The notes beneath the pieces are model-generated. The model saw nothing but the letters and a program-made list of their open reading frames with translations. It searched no databases and was not told where the DNA came from. Position numbers and translations under genes: made by a program. Below are positions 1 through 10,985 of a stretch of 64,000 nt of DNA, in pieces; position 1 is the stretch's first letter; each line of letters starts with the position of its first letter. The stretch is taken from assembly GCA_949987705.1 (NCBI GenBank), contig OX465281.1:99294326-99358325 (forward strand), written 5' to 3'. The stretch comes from Thereva unica (taxonomy: Eukaryota > Arthropoda > Insecta > Diptera > Therevidae).

Positions 1-288
1 CACGAAAAAACACAGCGAAAGTAAAATAAATTGATCACCTCAACAATTAACACACTTAAAACACACTAAATCACTTTTTTTTAAATTTTTTTTATTAAAA
101 CACTAAAGAACTAATCACTGATAATCCATGTATAGTTTAAAGTGGTAATGTTTTTCCACTTTTTACCACAAAAATATAACAAAAACAGTCCCGAACCTAA
201 TCCGTGCCATAAAAATTCTAACCAAATGTCAGATTTTTGGACCGACTTCAGCTATGGTTGTATTAGTTCGAGAGAGAACTTCATGGCC
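1..288. other. AT-rich stretch without recognisable gene
   Basis: Only short open frames occur here, without family motifs. The 82-codon frame from 142 to 390 runs on into the next repeat and has no protein signature. I see nothing else to annotate. Confidence 0.6.
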
Positions 289-595
289 AGGGGCCTTATT
301 CTCTATTACAATATTGTGAGAATTTCTCTCGAAACTGTCAAAATGGTATTCTGTATAAAAAAACTGACTAAATTCTGCTCGAAACTATAACAATATTATT
401 AGATTTTCACTCGAAAGCTCAAGGATAATCGAGCAATTTATAACACTAGGTATGGGAGACACAATTGAAACCTCTTGCACTCATTTCATTCCTTTCAGGG
501 CCATTTCTACTAGAAGAAGCAATATTGTAATAGGGACTACGAAAGCATTTTAGTTTCGGAGAATGGAATGGAATGGAATGGAGAATAGGGCCCCT
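289..595. mobile_element. Possible ~307-bp MITE with imperfect inverted ends
   Basis: The left end reads AGGGGCCTTATTCTC and the reverse complement of the right end reads AGGGGCCCTATTCTC. The similarity continues with gaps for about 50 bp on each side. The inner parts also mirror each other (CTATTACAATATTG near 303 and CAATATTGTAATAG near 521). A short GGAAT/GAATG run (about 560-582) interrupts the right arm. I could not find a convincing target-site duplication, so the superfamily is unknown and the ends may be off by a few bases. Confidence 0.45.
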
Positions 596-712
596 GTAGT
601 TGAGAGGGTCTTGCTAGATTGCATTTAAACAAAATCGTTAAATCCCGATTGCTACTCTTAGCCACAGCACTCATTTCCATCCGGAAGCAACCGGGAACAT
701 ATACTCTGCGCG

Positions 713-1247
713 AGTTACGTCCCCGACTCCACCCTAAATAAATATAATATAATAAATAAATATAGATCTTTACAAAAACAACAATTCATTCCTAGAAATC
801 TAAAATCTTTAAATTAAAACTTTCAGTCGTTTAATATTTCAGTTTCTCACGATATTTTGCTCATCCTTAAATTAAAACTTTCAGTCATTTCAATTCTCAC
901 GATATTTTGCCTATTTTGCTATTCTCACAAAAATTGTAATCTAATGCTCTTGTTAACAATAAAATTTCATGTCTGGATTATTTCCGTTGTCAACTGAAAG
1001 GTAAATTTTATAAAATAAAGAAGTCAGTCTAGTACGGAGATTTAAACTGTAAAGTTGTAATAAAATAAATGTTGTAACTATAAATTTTTTATTAAATTTA
1101 AATAGTGGTTGATCAAAGTTCAAATTCGGTAGAATTTTATCAATTAAAATCGTCCAGTCGTAAATTCGGGAGTGAATTAAAAATAGTGAAAGTTTTGTCG
1201 AAAGCATATTGGCAATTTAATCTCACTGTGTTAACTGAAAATTAACT
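713..1247 (+). repeat. 5' LTR of the errantivirus-like element
   Basis: The first 408 bp match the 3' repeat at 9299-9706. The start AGTTA and a later TTAACT at 1242-1247 form the inverted ends usual for errantivirus LTRs, so the 5' LTR probably runs to 1247 (535 bp). Similarity to the 3' copy stops at 1120. Several AATAAA-like sites lie at 735-760. No standard tRNA primer-binding sequence is obvious directly after 1247 or after 1120. Confidence 0.75.
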
Positions 1248-1439
1248 CCGTGTCGAAGGTACTACGGCATATAGTGAATTCGCTGGACATTAAACATTGG
1301 AATAGAAGCACAGCAACGAGGGTACATCGTCAGCTGGTGGATCTCAATTCTTTAGCTTCATCGTACCACAACCAACTCGGCAATTATTTACATACAAGAG
1401 GAAATGCAATTAATCTGGCTTACGTCAATCATTGTTCTT

Positions 1440-1455
1440 GTGGGGTAAGTCCATA
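1440..1455 (+). promoter_or_regulatory. Candidate splice donor in the errantivirus leader
   Basis: GTAAGT at 1445-1450 follows GGG and lies just upstream of the gag start. Errantivirus env is translated from a spliced RNA, and this position fits the donor. A polypyrimidine-CAG site near 7066 just before env could be the acceptor. No transcript evidence is available. Confidence 0.45.
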
Positions 1456-1478
1456 ATTGATACTTTTTTTTTCCTCTA

Positions 1479-1984
1479 ATGTCCTTCCTTTCAAATTTAA
1501 ACTCCAAAAATAAGAAAACTTTTAAAGCTCCGTACAAAACTCCAGGGTCAAAAAACGCCGTGGAAGACGGATATAACTCTGATTCTGAAATATTTTTTAA
1601 GCCAAATTCTCAAAACAAAAATAATAGTGTAGATTTAAGTAAAATAAAATTTGAATTAAAAAGTGATAATAAATTCGAAAATAAATTTAATACTAAAATG
1701 GCAAATGAAAGTAACAACGTAAATTTAGTAAATCCTAGTGGTAACAGTGCTCCAACTACTAGTAGTAATCAAGTTAATAATCCTCTTAGTAGTTATGTTC
1801 AGGGGGCCAACAATTCTCCTAGTGCTAGTGCCGGTATTCCAGTCATTAGTAATAATAACTGTTTCAGTAGTAATGGTTCTAGTGGCAATATTTATCGCGG
1901 TAGCAGTAACGATGTTAATGTTAATTTAATTTTGACTAATTTAAAAATTCCCGATGCCATCAAGGATCTACCAACCTTTGACGG
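1479..1984 (+). pseudogene. gag: gag, N-terminal part (left arm of the inverted duplication)
   Basis: ATG at 1479 begins a frame rich in Asn and Ser (residues about 30-150) that leads into the TFDG motif typical of the start of the errantivirus capsid domain. The frame is open up to the palindrome centre at 1985. Past the centre it reads the opposite strand of its own sequence and stops at 2081, so gag is not translated continuously into the capsid part at 2506. Gag would form the particle core and bind RNA. The low-complexity N-terminal region has no recognised domain. Confidence 0.8.
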
Positions 1985-2476
1985 ATTACCGTCAAAGGTT
2001 GGTAGATCCTTGATGGCATCGGGAATTTTTAAATTAGTCAAAATTAAATTAACATTAACATCGTTACTGCTACCGCGATAAATATTGCCACTAGAACCAT
2101 TACCACTGAAACAGTTATTATTACTAATGACTGGAATACCGGCACTAGCACTAGGAGAATTGTTGGCCCCCTGAACATAACTACTAAGAGGATTATTAAC
2201 TTGATTACTACTAGTAGTTGGAGCACTGTTACCACTAGGATTTACTAAATTTACGTTGTTACTTTTATTTGCCATTTTAGTATTAAATTTATTTTCGAAT
2301 TTATTATCACTTTTTAATTCAAATTTTATTTTACTTAAATCTACACTATTATTTTTGTTTTGAGAATTTGGCTTAAAAAATATTTCAGAATCAGAGTTAT
2401 ATCCGTCTTCCACGGCGTTTTTTGACCCTGGAGTTTTGTACGGAGCTTTAAAAGTTTTCTTATTTTTGGAGTTTAA
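1497..2476. repeat. 488-bp near-perfect inverted duplication with 4-bp spacer, inside gag
   Basis: The left arm is 1497-1984, the spacer ATTA is 1985-1988 and the right arm is 1989-2476. The arms are reverse complements with about two mismatches (near 1705 and 1869). The right arm encodes the same gag N-terminus on the minus strand (open frame 1892-2413). The centre falls on CCTTTGACGG / CCGTCAAAGG, a short inverted repeat that belongs to the gag codons themselves. After the right arm, about 28 unassigned bases lead into the downstream gag frame. Confidence 0.97.
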
Positions 2477-2505
2477 TTTCTCTTAATCTTCTATTAAGAA
2501 GATCA

Positions 2506-3633
2506 TTGTTTGACTTTATCGACAACGTCGAAGAAATTTTGGGGTTAATGATCGGAATCGACGGTACGAATTATGCTAAAATAATACTAAGATCTATAAG
2601 AAACAAAATTGTCGGTGATGCTAATGAGGTGCTGAACATGTATGGCACACCAATAATATGGGAAAATATTAAAAACAATTTGATCACACATTATTCAGAT
2701 AAGCGGAACGAAACGAGTTTGATTCGTGACTTACACTGTTTAAGACAGAATTCAGACACAGTAGAGAAATTTTACTCAAGAGTTATTGAAATTCTGTCTA
2801 CCATTACTAACCACGTTAGAGTTCATGAAACTGATCAGAACGTCATAACATCTAAACAAACCTTGTACCAAGAAATGTGCTTGAACACCTTTTTGTCCGG
2901 TTTAAGAGAACTTTTCGGTTCTACAATCAGGGCAATGAGACCTATCACGTTAGTACAAGCATTTAACTTTTGTTTGACAGAGCAAAATACACACTATATG
3001 CGGAATCACCAACCAATAAAAGCAAATATTGTTAGGAAACCACCAATTAGACCCATGCAACCTATCTACAACCACCCAACTGCAACACCATCGTTTAATT
3101 ACCACTCACAAAACCCAAATTTTTACCTACCTCAAAAATTTAGTTTTCAACAACCATATTGGCCTGTTCCTCAACCATTTTTCAAACAAAATTTTCAGCT
3201 ACCCCAAAAATCGTTTCAACAGAATCATAACTTCAGTCAACAATTCAATAAAGATAATAACCAAAATTTCAAAAATCGCCCCGTACCCATGGATACTTCA
3301 AGTGGAAATTCTAACTTAAGATTAGTTAAAAAACCTGGACAAATAAATAATTTTTCTCAACCATCTAATTTTCCAAAATATATAGCAGAAGAATTATTTA
3401 ATGTTGAACAGAGTGGGGAGCCTGAAAGTCAAGCCGCTTTTAATAACCAATTGAGTGAATTACAATATACTGAACCTAATAAATTCGAGAATCAAAGTAA
3501 CTACAATAACGATAGTTTCAATGGAAATTTCCAAGCTCTGGATGAATTTTATTATCAGTCGGAAGTAAATGAAAATGAAATCGACGACGAAAATTTTCCA
3601 TCAACTGCCTCGAAGACCCAATCGGGTATATAG
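2506..3633 (+). pseudogene. gag: gag, capsid and C-terminal part
   Basis: The frame opens without an ATG (first codon TTG), so it is the downstream half of gag cut off by the inverted duplication. It begins with a FIDNVEEIL-type block that normally follows the TFDG motif, then the alpha-helical capsid region (residues about 10-165). A Pro, Phe, Asn and Gln-rich linker follows (about 165-270), and then an acidic C-terminus. No CCHC zinc knuckle is visible, as in most errantivirus gags. The stop at 3633 lies close to the pol frame, which is shifted by -1 relative to gag, so pol expression by -1 frameshifting is likely in an intact relative. Confidence 0.85.
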
Positions 3634-4612
3634 ATTTTAATCATCATCAATCATACCTCTTACCATATATCCATATTTTAGGCAATGACAATGAACCCTT
3701 GAAATTTCTTTTAGATAGCGGAAGTAATATGTCTTTTATCAATCCGGAATTTGTAAACCCAAATTTAATTGAAACTATAGAACCAGTAGAAATAAAAACA
3801 GCATTCAACATTCACTTAATAGATAAACAAATCAAATTGAATGGGTTCGATGAACTCAAAACTAAGGAAAAGCTTAGATTTTTACTATTCAAATTCCATA
3901 ATTATTTTGACGGGTTAATAGGTTTAGGAATAATGAGACAACTTGGCATAGAATTAGACTTTGAAAATTCTTTACTAAAAACTAAACACGTAACTATACC
4001 TTTGATGTATAAACCGAATTACATGTCCAAACAATATACAGTCCCGCCCCGAAGCAAAATAATAGCCCATTTACCAGTCGATATAAAGACAGGAGACATT
4101 TATATGAAGCCAGTAAAAATTAAAGAACAATTAGTAATACCGGAAGGAATCCTTAACGCAAAAGAATGGTATGCTTACGTAGAGGTAATCAATTATTCAA
4201 ATTCTTCTCAAGTTTTTGTCCTCGAACAACCAATACAAGTTCAACCATATAGTAACAATCAATTCTTCGAAATACATAATTTCTCTATCAACAATCAGGA
4301 AGGTCCTCAAGTCAATTCGGATATATCTGAACTCCTTCGAATAGATCATCTAAACAGCGAAGAAAGGAAATTCTTTCTAAAACTTTGCAAACGTTTTGAT
4401 GACATATTTCTTAAAGAAGGCCAAAATTTAAGCTTCACAAACCAGGTAAAACACGAAATTAAAACAAAAGATGATCTTCCTATCTATACCAAGTCGTACA
4501 GATACCCGGAAATCCATAAGCAAGAGGTTCAACAACAGATTTCAAAAATGTTTAGTGATGGAATTATCCGTCCAAGTTTTTCACCTTGGTCCTCACCCAT
4601 TTGGATAGTTCC
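3633..4612 (+). pseudogene. pol: pol, protease and start of reverse transcriptase
   Basis: The frame is -1 relative to gag. A retropepsin active site LLDSGS occurs about 24 codons in, and an (L/I)IGLG-type flap follows about 75 residues later. The RT N-terminus follows with the block ending SPWSSPIWIVP. The frame then stops (4634 in the track frame) because the conserved segment that should follow WIVP is missing. The protease processes Gag-Pol and looks intact by motif. The first codons have no ATG, as expected for a frameshift product. Confidence 0.85.
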
Positions 4613-6298
4613 GATTACCCATTACCCAATATAAATGAAATTCTTGACAAATTGGGTAAAAGCCTTTATTTTAGTACACTTGATTTGGCATCTGGTTTTC
4701 ACCAAATCGAAGTGAAACCCGAGGACATTCCTAAAACGGCATTTACAGTGGAAAACGGCCACTACGAATTTATTCGAATGCCGTTTGGCCTTAAAAATGC
4801 CCCATCAACGTTTCAAAGGGTTATGGATAATGTCTTACGTGAATTGCTGGGGAAAATTTGCTTGGTATTCATGGATGACATTATTATATTTTCAACCTCA
4901 CTTCAGGAACACCTCGAAAATCTCGCCGCTGTATTCCAAAAATTGAGAGAAGCTAATCTCAAAATTCAATTAGACAAGTCAGAATTTCTTCATAAGGAAA
5001 TAGCCTTTCTGGGTCACATCGTTACCCCACAAGGAGTTAAACCAAACCCAGACAAGCTCAAAGCAATAAAAAATTTCCCTATGCCAAAAACACCAAAACA
5101 AATAAAGTCCTTTCTGGGATTGTTAGGCTATTATAGGAAATTCATTAAGGATTTCGCTAAGCTTACTAAACCGTTTACCGAATGTTTAAGAAAGGATAAA
5201 CAAATAACAATAGATTCACAGTACATACAATGCTTCGAAACTTGTAAAAACCTTCTATGTAACGAACCCATATTACAGTACCCGGACTTCAGTAGAGAGT
5301 TCAACTTAACAACTGATGCTAGTAATGTCGCTATCGGAGCCATACATCCCAAAGGTCCTATAGGTTCGGACAAGCCAGTTTGTTATGCCAGTAGGACACT
5401 GAGCAAGGCAGAACAGAATTACAGTACTATCGAAAAGGAGCTTTTGGCTGTTGTGTGGGCCACGAGATACTTCAGGCCTTACTTATTTGGAAGGAAGTTT
5501 AAGATCATCACTGATCATAAGCCCCTAACTTGGCTATTTGCATTGAAGGAGCCCAATTCGAAACTAATCCGTTGGCGCTTGAAGCTCGAAGAATTCGATT
5601 ACGAGATTATATATAAAAAGGGTAAAGCAAATACCAACGCTGACGCCCTATCTCGTGTAGAAATAAATATTACTGAATCCCTACAAAATAACGTTGATGA
5701 TACCGAAACCTTTACAGAACACTCTGCAGAAGAAAGCTCAAATGATGGAATACAAATCTCAGAACGACCTTTGAATGAATTTTCGTATCAGTTAGTGTTG
5801 GAAAAAACGGAAACCCCGTGTAGACTACCCCAAAAAACCCTTGAAATACTATTTAAAACGAAACACAGACACATAATAAAACAAAACGATTTAGATAACG
5901 AAACTAACCTAATTAAAATTCTTAAGGACCACACACAACCAAAAAAACTAACAGCCATCATTACAGATGATAATACCTTTAAATTACTTCAAACAGTTTA
6001 TACGAAATATTTTAGCAATAGCAATATAAAATTAATCCGCTGTATGACAATGGTTCAAGACATTCTCGAGTTAGATAAGCAAGAACAATTAGTTCGAAGT
6101 TATCATGAAAAATCAAATCACAGGGGAATAGTTGAAACATTAGCACATTTAAAAAGAAATTATTATTTCCCTAACATGAAAAAAACTATAACTACTTTTA
6201 TCAATAAGTGTGAAATATGTTTAGGAAATAAATACGAAAGGAATAAGCAACCACTTAAATTCGAATTATTGAAACACCCTCTGAACCCTTACAGTTAG
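4610..6298 (+). pseudogene. pol: pol, RT core, RNase H and integrase zinc finger
   Basis: The sequence resumes at YPLPNI in another frame. RT motifs follow: LDLASGFHQI, FGLKNAPSTFQR, and the catalytic FMDDI near 4870. RNase H motifs are TTDAS, EKELLAVVWA and TDHKPL, and the run ends DALSR. The integrase HHCC finger is visible as H...H...C-x2-C (about 6100-6220). The frame ends at a TAG at 6296-6298. The integrase continues in another frame immediately, so this is a one-base-class frameshift rather than a natural end. About 90 bases of RT are absent upstream of this segment compared with related elements. Confidence 0.88.
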
Positions 6299-7098
6299 TT
6301 CATATTGACATATATTCAGTCCATAAAGAAAACTTCTTAACCATAATAGACAAGTTCACTAAATTTGCTAGTGCCTACCTATTGACTAATAGAAATAGTA
6401 TGAATGTAATCCAGAGTCTTAAACACTTTTTCTCGCACCATGGAATCCCGAAAAAATTAATCTATGATAATGGGCTTGAGTTCACCTCAAGCATGTTCAA
6501 TGAATTTCTAAATTTATACGATATTAAATCTCATTTGACAACAGCAAAGAATTCAACTGGAAATTCGCCTGTTGAAAGACTACATTCCACATTAACCGAA
6601 ATAATAAGAATTATATATAATCAAAATAATAAAAAACCGATTAGTGAAGTAATGAATGAAGCCGTTCTCACTTATAACAACTCAATTCATTCAACTACAA
6701 ACTTAACACCATTTGAAGCAATAACAGGTCACTACAATACTTCCACCCCATTCCCAAAAAACCCTGCGGTACAGACAAGTCAAGACTATTTAGAAAATCA
6801 TAAAAAAGAATATGAGAGTTTAGCGAAATTGGTTTATGAAAGAAGCTTGAAAGTCAAAGAAAATAGCATAAGTAGGTTAAATCGAAATCGTAAAGATCCA
6901 CCAAATTTTGAAACTAACGAAGTAATCTATGAAGCTGACAATCGGCGAAATAAATTAGCACCTAGGTTTATGAAACACAAGATTATAAAAAATAACAAAA
7001 TCACTGTCCTTACAGATAAAAGAAAGGTTCACAAACAAAAAATTAAAGGAAAACGTAAATTTTCAGGTTCATTGGCGACTCCCAGGAGCAACGATTAA
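6283..7098 (+). pseudogene. pol: pol, integrase catalytic core and C-terminal part
   Basis: This segment continues the integrase in a shifted frame. The DDE catalytic acidic residues are visible: an Asp in the HIDIYS block near 6305, the Asp of YDNGLEF near 6469, and the Glu of SPVERLHS near 6573. A basic C-terminal region rich in Lys and Arg follows to 7098. Integrase inserts the cDNA into the host genome. The core is open over its whole length, and only the junction with the zinc-finger part is broken. Confidence 0.85.
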
Positions 7099-9290
7099 GT
7101 ATTCAGGAGTTGAAAAGGCACCATGGACTACTGTCCTTGAAATTAGGGGATGCTAGGCTGATCGAAGGTTATTCCAAATTGTTGCATATAATTAATGTTA
7201 CGCAATATCAAATTAACATTGAAATTGTTGGCAAAAATGTGAACAATCTACTTAATCAAACGAGGAGCAAAGAGGAATACAATATTAAATCAAAAATATT
7301 ACAGAAAAAATATGATAAATTGTTACAGAATTTAGACCTTATTATACCTAAATATAGAGCAAGGCGTGGTCTGATAAATGGTTTGGGCACTGTTGTCAAA
7401 GCAATAACTGGAAATCTAGATCAAAATGATTATGATGAAATTAATAAACACTTAAAATTGTTAGATGATAATCAGGGTAATTTAGGAAATCAAATTAATA
7501 AGCAAATAATATTAAATGAAAGGATGATAGAAAGATTTAATAATATTTCTAAACACATTAACGAACAACAAGAAACAATAGAAAATTATTTACAAAAATA
7601 TCAATCAAATATAGCCAACAATATAAAAACATTTAATGAGAATCTAATATTCAACCAACATTTTGAACAATTACTATACGACATCGAATTATTCAATGAT
7701 CATATAAAAGATATTTCAGAATCCATAATTTTAGCCAGGCTAAACATTATATCCAAAAATATTTTGCACCCTGATGAGATATTTTATATTCACGAGATAT
7801 TAAGAGAACAAAATACTATTATTCTATCAGACGACAATATTTATCAAATGATAAAATTACAAGCCTTTTATAATGCTTCAAATTTAATTTTCGTTATACA
7901 AATTCCCATCCTTTCCAAACAAACCTTTTTCCTTTACCATTTGAAAGAGTTACCATTGAACGATAATTACACCATAGTCCTAAAAGCACCTTTCCTTTTA
8001 TTAATCAAATTTATGTATCAATATATGGATGAACCTTGCCAGTTCATTGAGAACATAAGATACTGCCAGAAAATGCCATTAAAAGATATATCCACAGACC
8101 CATGTATACCCAACATCATATTCAACAATAAGTCAAAATGTACATTTGTCAAGAACGAGATCGAAGAAAACGTACAGCTGCTGGAGCCCAACCTTCTGTT
8201 ATTAACCAACCAGGAGATCATCCTCACTGAGACGACATGTGATCCATCAATTCAAAACAAAACACTCACGGGAACCATCCTTATTAACTTCAACAATTGC
8301 ACAATAAAAATTAACGACATAACATACTCAAGTCAAACTACACCATATTGGGACTCAATTCAAGTTCTTCCAACATCATACAACGAATCTAATATGTAGC
8401 AGTTACATCATTGAAAAGCTCAGCCTAAAAAAATTAAATAACTGGACCATGGAAAACTCAAAAGCCATTGCAATTATAAACCAAGAAGCCCAAGTTTCTG
8501 AAACTCGTCTCAACATAACCATAGTAGCCACCAGCTTATGGGGCCCATCCACAGGCCAACTGGTTGCCCAAACTGAGTTGTGTTGGCACTGAATAGCAGC
8601 GTGTATGGGGCAGTTGGCAAACTGATTTGACAGTTGTGGTTGCAGTTGGGATAAATCAAAATCTTTTAATTTTATGGGGGCGGGGCCTAGAGTTTGGGCA
8701 ACTAGTCGCGCTGTGTATGTTGCAGTTTGGCAAACTACTTGCATTAATTAAGCCTGAATTCGAAAATTATATTTTTTTGCAAGTTTACATTTTCATTGTA
8801 TTGCATAATATTAATTTAAATTATGAAAGTTCACATAATATTAAATTATTTTCATAATTTATATGTTTAGGATTTAATTTATATTTTAAAAACATACAAA
8901 TATTTATATTAATAATTAAAAAATTTATAATTAACATAAAAAATCATTACTACCCATTTTTTATAATCATAAAACTTAATCGCAGGTTTTCTACAATTTT
9001 ATTTAACGTTCAAATTGCCTATAAAATACTGAATTGACAGTTGAAGTATCAACTCAGTTGAAGCGTTTGTGGCAAAACACCAACTCTTTTCATAACTCAG
9101 TTTGGGCAACCAGTTGGCCTGTGGATGGGCCCCATTAGGCGTAATCATCCTTTACTTCACCTACAAAATATACAAAAAGAAGCAACACCAACCTCAACTA
9201 GAAGGAAATCCTCAAATCATAATCCACACCCAAGAAGTAGAACCAAGGTCAACCAGGAGATCACTCAGATGGCCAACACTTCATTCTAGG
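7065..9290 (+). pseudogene. env: env, insect errantivirus envelope, broken
   Basis: The main frame (7110-8399) has no ATG, which fits translation after splicing to an acceptor near 7066. It shows LGDARLIEGYSKLLHI near the start, then a furin-type RARR followed by a glycine-rich hydrophobic fusion-peptide candidate (residues about 83-102), then long heptad-like coiled-coil stretches. A stop at 8397-8399 follows a small frameshift. The frame resumes near 8400 and is split at 8536 by the MITE at 8539-9134. With one TTA copy removed, the codons on both sides are in phase across a hydrophobic transmembrane segment followed by a Lys-rich tail (9138-9200). Env of this kind is related to baculovirus F-type fusion proteins. 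Confidence 0.85.
8539..9134. mobile_element. 596-bp MITE, PIF/Harbinger-like, in env
   Basis: The 41-bp terminal inverted repeats are perfect by eye (start TGGGGCCCATCCACAGGCCA). They are flanked by TTA on both sides (8536-8538 and 9135-9137), the 3-bp target duplication typical of PIF/Harbinger. Subterminal GCAGTTTGGCAAACT-type motifs are repeated several times on the left side. The middle (8760-9000) is very AT-rich and non-coding. The insertion lies inside the env transmembrane codons. Confidence 0.92.
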
Positions 9291-9298
9291 GGGGGAAG

Positions 9299-9706
9299 AG
9301 TTACGTCCCCGACTCCACCCTAAATAAATGTAATATAATAAATAAATATAGATCTTTACAAAAACAACAATTCATTCCTAGAAATCTAAAATCTTTAAAT
9401 TAAAACTTTCAGTCGTTTAATATTTCAGTTTCTCACGATATTTTGCTCATCCTTAAATTAAAACTTTCAGTCATTTCAATTCTCACGATATTTTGCCTAT
9501 TTTGCTATTCTCACAAAAATTGTAATCTAATGCTCTTGTTAACGATAAAATTTCATGTCTGGATTATTTCCGTTGTCAACTGAAAGGTAAATTTTATAAA
9601 ATAAAGAAGTCAGTCTAGTACGGAGATTTAAACTGTAAAGTTGTAATAAAATAAATGTTGTAACTATAAATTTTTTATTAAATTTAAATAGTGTTTGATC
9701 AAAGTT
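9299..9706 (+). repeat. 3' LTR of the errantivirus-like element (probably 3'-truncated)
   Basis: This is a direct copy of 713-1120 with about three base changes. If the 5' LTR ends at 1247, this copy lacks its last ~127 bp, and the following sequence (TATTATTCGCGCG...) is unrelated. A polypurine stretch GGGGGGGAAGAG precedes it at 9289-9300, as expected for a polypurine tract. Confidence 0.9.
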
Positions 9707-10174
9707 TATTATTCGCGCGTTAGTAGATTCATTTTCACAAGGATCTTTCATCACCGAAAATGCAGCACAACAATTACAGTTGAAGCGGATTCGAAATCTT
9801 ATGTTCGCCGACCTGTCACCACTTCTGACAGGATCGAAGTTTTGTTGACTTGAAGTTTATGCCGCTATATTAATTTCTGGTCTTCTCGCACTCGAGAACC
9901 GACTGCACAAAACACTTACATAGTTAGGCTGGATTTTGTTTGGGCAAATTTCCTCGACTATTCGGGTCTAGCTCCATTGCAACGTTGCGACTGCCGGACT
10001 CCTCCAACGAAGTGAAGAAGACATCGTGAAGCAGGCATCGAGTGTGAAGAGCTCTACGCATTAATACAACGTCGGAATTGTGATGAAAAATATGTTGTGC
10101 ATTTTTCATTCCGACATCAACAACCTCCGATACTTCGGAAGTCGTGAGAGTTGCGGTAAGAAGACTAATAGTAT
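9707..10174. other. Unassigned sequence between LTR and LINE relic
   Basis: Moderately GC-rich compared with its surroundings. A minus-strand open frame at 9924-10184 has no recognisable domain. I could not assign this piece to a known element. Confidence 0.5.
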
Positions 10175-10985
10175 GTAATAGCAATAGAGTAAACCCTTCT
10201 AACGCAGAAGGCGGGCCAAGAGAAGCGCTGAGATGAGGCTCTCAACTAAGCATGCAAACATAAATTAAAGATTAAAGATTATAACATTAAAGATATCCAA
10301 ATTATCATGTAACCCACGTAAACAACAGAAAACGTAAGCGGTCAGGTGAGATTAAAAAGACTTCTTTTAAGGGCATCTTTACTGATGTTAACGCTAAAGA
10401 CATTAATATTAAAGTTCACGCGTTTGACAGGTTCAAATCTGCCGTAATTCGTGTTAGAGGAGTTGATTTATAAAAGAGATAGCTCTCGCATATTATAACG
10501 ACTCTCTCTAAACGACGCACGGCGACTTAGAAAGCTTGAGTCAACCTTTCCATTAAGGAGCTGATGAACAAATACATCGGCGACGCTTGTGAAGAGAGCT
10601 TAAGTTGAGTAACTTAAACCGATATTCATAAGATGGAAGAACTTATGGGTTTTCCTAAGGAAGATGACTCAGTGCGAATAGAACGAACCCTCATTGAACC
10701 GATTCAATGGTTCTAACATGCGAATTGTAGTGAGGAGACCAAACCTGGCCATATTCGAGTAATGGTCTGACAAGAGAAATGTATAGGGGTTGTTAAATTC
10801 TTTGGATCACCTTTTAATAAAACCTAGGACTAAACTACCCCTGGAAAAGATATAGTTGATGTAAGTGGAGAAATCCAGCTTACTATCAAATGTAATCCCG
10901 ACTAAAGGCAATGGAAAGACAGTTAGGTAAAACTCTCTAAATTTATGCGGATTGTTTACAAGAATACATTGAACTCGGGCACATG
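10175..10985 (-). pseudogene. Decayed LINE 3' end, same family as LINE-2
   Basis: Read on the minus strand, this matches the last part of the ORF2 and the 3' UTR of the LINE at 44.3-48.1 kb. Shared landmarks include the region around SLVRPLLEY and the C-terminal DALKRSLFNLT block, and the 3' UTR text with CGCCTTCTG near 10206-10214. Many indels and stops are present. It is a 5'-truncated copy much older than the 44-48 kb copy. Confidence 0.85.

Larger units (their letters stand above)
713..9706 (+). mobile_element. Errantivirus-like Gypsy LTR retrotransposon, young but defective
   Basis: A complete gag-pol-env order lies between two direct repeats that begin AGTTACGTCC. Over the 408 bp that can be aligned (713-1120 and 9299-9706) I count about three substitutions, so the insertion is recent. 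Domains in order are gag capsid, aspartic protease, RT, RNase H, integrase and a fusion-type envelope. This is the layout of insect errantiviruses (Metaviridae). The copy cannot be autonomous: gag carries a large inverted duplication, the RT lacks one conserved block, the integrase is frameshifted, and env is frameshifted and split by a MITE. No target-site duplication is visible, possibly because the 3' LTR is truncated. Confidence 0.93.

Noticed and set aside
704..712. GCGCG next to the 5' LTR and CGCGCG after the 3' LTR as target duplication
   Set aside because: The second copy is not adjacent to the LTR end (about 8 bases away), so it does not fit the 4-bp duplication of this family.
1738..2235. 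Hydrophobic 63-codon frames on both strands (1738-1929 and 2044-2235)
   Set aside because: They are shifted-frame readings of the Asn/Ser-rich gag N-terminus and its inverted copy.
9924..10184. 86-codon minus-strand frame
   Set aside because: No recognisable domain. It runs up to the tail of the decayed LINE copy.
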